Shown in pieces: positions 61,037-64,000 of a stretch of DNA of 64,000 bases. The stretch lies in contig JADJBS010000015.1 in the NCBI GenBank assembly GCA_016703665.1, positions 62,001-126,000 on the forward strand, in the 5' to 3' direction. The DNA is from Candidatus Defluviibacillus avedoerensis. Its GTDB lineage: Bacteria > Pseudomonadota > Gammaproteobacteria > Burkholderiales > Burkholderiaceae_C. Both the position numbers and the translations under genes were made by a program. The notes beneath the pieces were generated by a model. That model had not been told where the DNA came from and ran no database searches. It worked only from the letters and a program-made list of their open reading frames with translations. Position 1 is the first letter of the stretch. The number at the start of each line of letters is the position of its first letter.

Positions 61037-61639
61037 ATGCCCACATTCCTGTACCTTGCGTCCCAGAGCCCTCGCCGACGTCAATTGCTGGATCAATTGG
61101 GGGTGCGTCATGAACTTCTGCTGCCCGATGTGTCAGAAGACGCTGAGGGCTTGGAGGTGCAGTTGAAGAATGAGGCTCCTGCCGCTTATGTCCAGCGGGT
61201 AACGGGACTGAAGTTGGATGCAGCCTTGGCACGCCGTGATCAACGCGGTTTGGCTTTGGCACCGGTGCTGTGCGCAGATACTACCGTGGCCCTTGGACGA
61301 ACCATTTTGGGCAAACCGAGCGATGAAGAAGACGCAGCCCGAATAATGCGTAAGCTGTCTGGGCAAACCCATCGGGTATTGACGGCTGTAGCGGCGCAGG
61401 CCGGCCATCAACGGGTGGCGGCGATGAGTGTTTCCAAAGTCCGATTCGCAGCCATGAGCCATGATCAAATTCGCCGCTATGTCGCCACAGGGGAGTCTGT
61501 GGGCAAAGCCGGGGCGTATGGCGTGCAAGGGAAAGCTGCAGCGTATATCGAGCACATCAGCGGCAGCTATTCGGGCATCATGGGTTTACCAATGTTTGAA
61601 ACGACACAGGTCTTACGGGCATTAGGCTTCACAATCTAA
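61037..61639 (+). CDS. maf: Maf-like nucleotide pyrophosphatase
   Basis: 200 residues. Motifs YLASQSPRRRQLLDQLG, VLCADTTVALGRTILGKP and YGVQGKAAAYIEHISGSYSGIMGLP define the Maf family of house-cleaning nucleotide pyrophosphatases (YhdE/YceF types). 20 bases after rlmH and just before rng. Confidence 0.95.
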   Translation: MPTFLYLASQSPRRRQLLDQLGVRHELLLPDVSEDAEGLEVQLKNEAPAAYVQRVTGLKLDAALARRDQRGLALAPVLCADTTVALGRTILGKPSDEEDAARIMRKLSGQTHRVLTAVAAQAGHQRVAAMSVSKVRFAAMSHDQIRRYVATGESVGKAGAYGVQGKAAAYIEHISGSYSGIMGLPMFETTQVLRALGFTI

Positions 61640-61641
61640 AG

Positions 61642-63132
61642 ATGCAACAAGATATTCTGATCAATTGGTCACCTCAGGAAACGCGGGTGGCGGTGTTGGA
61701 GAGTGGCGCAGTGCAAGAGTTGCATGTGGAGCGAACGCTGGAGCGCGGGCTGGTTGGCAATGTCTATCTGGGCAAGGTCGCACGCGTGCTGCCGGGCATG
61801 CAGTCAGCCTTCATCGATATCGGTCTGGAACGTGCCGCCTTTTTGCATGTGGCCGATCTGTTGGGGGCCCATCCCGCAGTGCGGGGCGCGAATACCGAAG
61901 AGCGCGATGCTCCGCTGGTGCCGATTGAAAAACAAGTGTTTGAAGGCCAAGCACTCATGGTGCAGGTAATCAAAGACCCGATTGGGACCAAGGGCGCACG
62001 GCTATCGACACAAATCAGCATTGCCGGTCGAATGCTAGTGTTTTTGCCCCAAGATGACCACATGGGTATTTCCCAAAAGATACCGCTTGCACAGCGCGAG
62101 ACACTGCGTATGCGCATGAATGCCTTGGCAGGCCCACCGGATGCACCAGGGGGAGGTGGCGGCTTCATCTTGCGTACCAACGGCGAAGACGCCTCTGACG
62201 CGGAGTTGGCTGAAGATATCTCTTATCTGCGCAAGACATGGGCGCGTATTAAGGATGCCTCCGTCCGATTGCCGGCGCAGTCACTTTTGCACCAGGACTT
62301 GAACCTGTTGCAGCGGGTCATGCGCGATTTGGTCGGGGAGGCCACGCAATCGATTCGACTGGATTCACGCGAGCAGTTTCAAAATCTGCAAACCTTTGGA
62401 CGTGAGTTCATGCCTGCCGCTACAGAGAAACTGCAACACTACAAGGGCGAGCGTCCGATTTTTGATCTGTATGGGGTTGAGGAGGAAATAGCGAGAGCCT
62501 TGGGTCGTCGAGTGGACCTCAAATCGGGTGGTTACCTCGTTGTTGATCAGACAGAAGCCTTGACGACGGTCGATGTGAATACCGGAGGATTTGTGGGTGC
62601 ACGTAATTTCGACGACACGATCTTCAAAACAAATCTCGAGGCGGCGGGTGCCATCGCACGACAGTTGCGACTTCGCAATCTGGGTGGGATGATCATTGTT
62701 GACTTCATCGACATGACCCGGCTTGACCATCGTGATGCAGTACTGGCTGAACTCAAAAAACATTTGAGTCGGGATCGAGTCAAGACGACGGCAGGTGGGT
62801 TTTCACAACTTGGCCTGGTGGAAATGACCCGAAAGCGCACACGGGAGTCGCTGGCTCATATGCTGTGCGAGCCTTGTGCTGTTTGCCAGGGCAAGGGCAT
62901 CGTCAAAACTGCCCGAAGCGTGGCTTACGATATCTTGCGCGAGATCCTTCGCGAGGCGCGCCAGTTCAACCCCAGGGAGTTTCGGGTTTTGGCGTCACCA
63001 GTCGTGGTTGAAATCCTGGTCGATGAGGAAAGCCAACATTTGGCAGGTTTGTCAGACTTCATTGGCAAACCTATTTCGCTCCAGGCAGAGGCTGGGATGG
63101 GACAGGAACAATACGATGTGGTGCTGTTGTAA
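61642..63132 (+). CDS. rng: Ribonuclease G
   Basis: 496 residues. S1 RNA-binding domain near the start (VGNVYLGKVARVLPGMQSAF), the catalytic RNase E/G core (TVDVNTGGFVGA; GGMIIVDFIDM with the metal Asps) and the zinc-link CEPCAVCQGKG. Processes 5S/16S rRNA and mRNA. It lacks the long C-terminal scaffold of RNase E. The next gene starts right after its TAA. Confidence 0.96.
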   Translation: MQQDILINWSPQETRVAVLESGAVQELHVERTLERGLVGNVYLGKVARVLPGMQSAFIDIGLERAAFLHVADLLGAHPAVRGANTEERDAPLVPIEKQVFEGQALMVQVIKDPIGTKGARLSTQISIAGRMLVFLPQDDHMGISQKIPLAQRETLRMRMNALAGPPDAPGGGGGFILRTNGEDASDAELAEDISYLRKTWARIKDASVRLPAQSLLHQDLNLLQRVMRDLVGEATQSIRLDSREQFQNLQTFGREFMPAATEKLQHYKGERPIFDLYGVEEEIARALGRRVDLKSGGYLVVDQTEALTTVDVNTGGFVGARNFDDTIFKTNLEAAGAIARQLRLRNLGGMIIVDFIDMTRLDHRDAVLAELKKHLSRDRVKTTAGGFSQLGLVEMTRKRTRESLAHMLCEPCAVCQGKGIVKTARSVAYDILREILREARQFNPREFRVLASPVVVEILVDEESQHLAGLSDFIGKPISLQAEAGMGQEQYDVVLL

Positions 63133-63888
63133 ATGCAGGTGACGGCCAATTTGGAGCCAATCCCGATTCTGGTGTACCACCAGATTGCCGAGGCACCACC
63201 CAAAGGCGCGCCGTTTAGAAGCCTTTGTGTCAGCCCAGCGCGGTTCCGCCAACAGATGTCTTTATTGAGATTGATGGGCTATCGCGCATTGTCGATTGGG
63301 GATTTGCAGCCCTATTTGTCAGGCGAGCAAACGGGGAGGGTGGTTGGCCTGACTTTTGACGATGGGTACTTAAATAACCTTGAGCATGCCATGCCAGTTC
63401 TTAGCGAATTAGGTTTTACCGGTACTTGCTATGTTGTGAGTGCCGTTGGAGGCAAGACCAACGTGTGGGATAAGGACATCGGCGTTGCCCAGGTTCCCCT
63501 GATGAACGATGCACAGATGCGTGCGTGGATCTCTGCTGGCCAGGAAATTGGGGCCCATACACGGCACCATGTTCATTTAATCGAGAAAAGCGTCGACGTC
63601 GCCCGTGACGAGATTTCAGGGTGCAAGGCCGAACTCGAGTGCAAACTAGGGCGTGAGGTCCCGCACTTTTGCTATCCCTATGGTGAGTATTCGCCTTCGC
63701 ATGTTGATTTGGTAGCTGCTGCCGGCTTTGTGACAGCAACCACAACGAGGCGCAGTCGCTGCCATGCGGGCACCGAGTTGCTGGCGATACCGCGCGTTCC
63801 CGTGGTGCGATCCACAAGCTGGTTTCAGACGTGGCTCAAAGTAAAGACCACTTACGAAGACAAGAAAAGTGAACGAGTCAAGGCCTGA
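63133..63888 (+). CDS. Polysaccharide deacetylase family protein
   Basis: 251 residues. NodB-homology motifs are VGLTFDDGYLNN (metal Asp), AHTRHHVHL (His ligands) and FCYPYGEYSP. There is no obvious signal peptide, so it may act in the cytoplasm, or on a lipid-linked sugar at the membrane (inference). Its ATG directly follows the rng stop, and its 3' end overlaps a glycosyltransferase gene, marking the start of a surface-polysaccharide cluster. Confidence 0.9.
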   Translation: MQVTANLEPIPILVYHQIAEAPPKGAPFRSLCVSPARFRQQMSLLRLMGYRALSIGDLQPYLSGEQTGRVVGLTFDDGYLNNLEHAMPVLSELGFTGTCYVVSAVGGKTNVWDKDIGVAQVPLMNDAQMRAWISAGQEIGAHTRHHVHLIEKSVDVARDEISGCKAELECKLGREVPHFCYPYGEYSPSHVDLVAAAGFVTATTTRRSRCHAGTELLAIPRVPVVRSTSWFQTWLKVKTTYEDKKSERVKA

Positions 63889-64000
63889 ACCCGATCGTCG
63901 ATTACGCATTGCTGTCCTCCACCGGATTTTTGTGAGCAGTGGTGGTGGCGCTGAGCGCTATGCCATTGCCCTGGTTGAGCATTTGAGCCAGCGGCATGAG
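63869..64000 (+). CDS. Glycosyltransferase, N-terminal fragment (runs off the window)
   Basis: A GTG at 63869 opens a frame of 44 codons that runs to the window edge. It begins MNESRPEPDRRLRIAVLHRI and continues FVSSGGGAERYAIALVEHLS. The RIAVLHR...GGAERYA pattern is the N-terminus of family 4 glycosyltransferases. It overlaps the deacetylase by 20 bases. The rest of the gene and the cluster lie outside the window. Confidence 0.75.
   Translation, partial: MNESRPEPDRRLRIAVLHRIFVSSGGGAERYAIALVEHLSQRHE

Overview
The window is a stretch of a GC-rich betaproteobacterial chromosome, most likely Burkholderiales, family Comamonadaceae (Rhodoferax/Polaromonas/Acidovorax-like). The assignment rests on gene order and protein style: glyA-nrdR-minor pilins, exbB-exbD-lpxK-Trm112-kdsB-adk, cysS-alkA-accA-tilS-lysC, yebC-purD-hemF-nadD-rsfS-rlmH-maf-rng, a DUF349 protein beside a DUF748 protein, and short AT-rich dispersed repeats with a GATAGC core. 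No rRNA, CRISPR array, transposase or prophage gene was found. Most of the window is core genome.

Layout. 1-2468 (minus): minor type IV pilins fimT, pilV, pilW and the first codons of pilX, downstream of nrdR. 2490-3736 (minus): glyA, broken by an internal deletion, behind a ZTP (pfl-type) riboswitch. 3768-11439: a membrane-anchored lytic transglycosylase with its promoter, then two large plus-strand genes (DUF748/AsmA-like and DUF349). 11436-16863 (minus): an envelope operon made of a TPR protein, an L,D-transpeptidase, two cyclophilins, lpxH and mtfA. 17049-22706 (plus): cysS, alkA-like, accA, tilS, lysC, tRNA-Pro, tRNA-Arg. 22723-30244: a single-domain response regulator, a GST, an unknown gene, then a fatty-acid/acyl-CoA cluster with its own Crp-type regulator. 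30302-32781: a fimV-type gene with a one-base frameshift. 32835-37201: D-2-hydroxyacid dehydrogenase, an unknown small gene, lexA with two SOS boxes, L-asparaginase and a KDG-kinase-like sugar kinase. 37230-41238 (minus): the exbB-to-adk LPS/energy operon. 41239-51524: two DnaA-box sequences, xseA, sodB, DUF192, a small Ala/Lys-rich secreted protein, icd, clpS-clpA, sbcB and a PLP sulfur-metabolism enzyme. 51527-56145 (minus): HerA-like ATPase, upp and a TPR/O-GlcNAc-transferase-like protein. 56219-64000 (plus): a tightly overlapping housekeeping chain from yebC to rng, leading into a polysaccharide deacetylase and the start of a glycosyltransferase.

How the genes work together. Several operons build the envelope: lipid A and Kdo (lpxH, lpxK, kdsB), murein remodelling (SLT, L,D-transpeptidase), proton-driven transport (exbBD) and pili. 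Others supply nucleotides and one-carbon units (glyA, purD, adk, upp, nrdR). DNA repair is spread through the window (lexA, xseA, sbcB, alkA-like).

Most notable for follow-up: (i) the glyA internal deletion behind an intact riboswitch; (ii) the frameshift in fimV and the missing or broken start of pilV, both pilus genes; (iii) two consensus DnaA boxes and a long AT-rich imperfect palindrome between exbB and xseA; (iv) the dispersed repeat that has inserted in frame inside several essential proteins; (v) low-complexity basic tails on RsfS, the DUF349 protein and a small secreted protein. I did not find a convincing wholly new multi-gene system. The three gene lesions could also be sequence or assembly errors.
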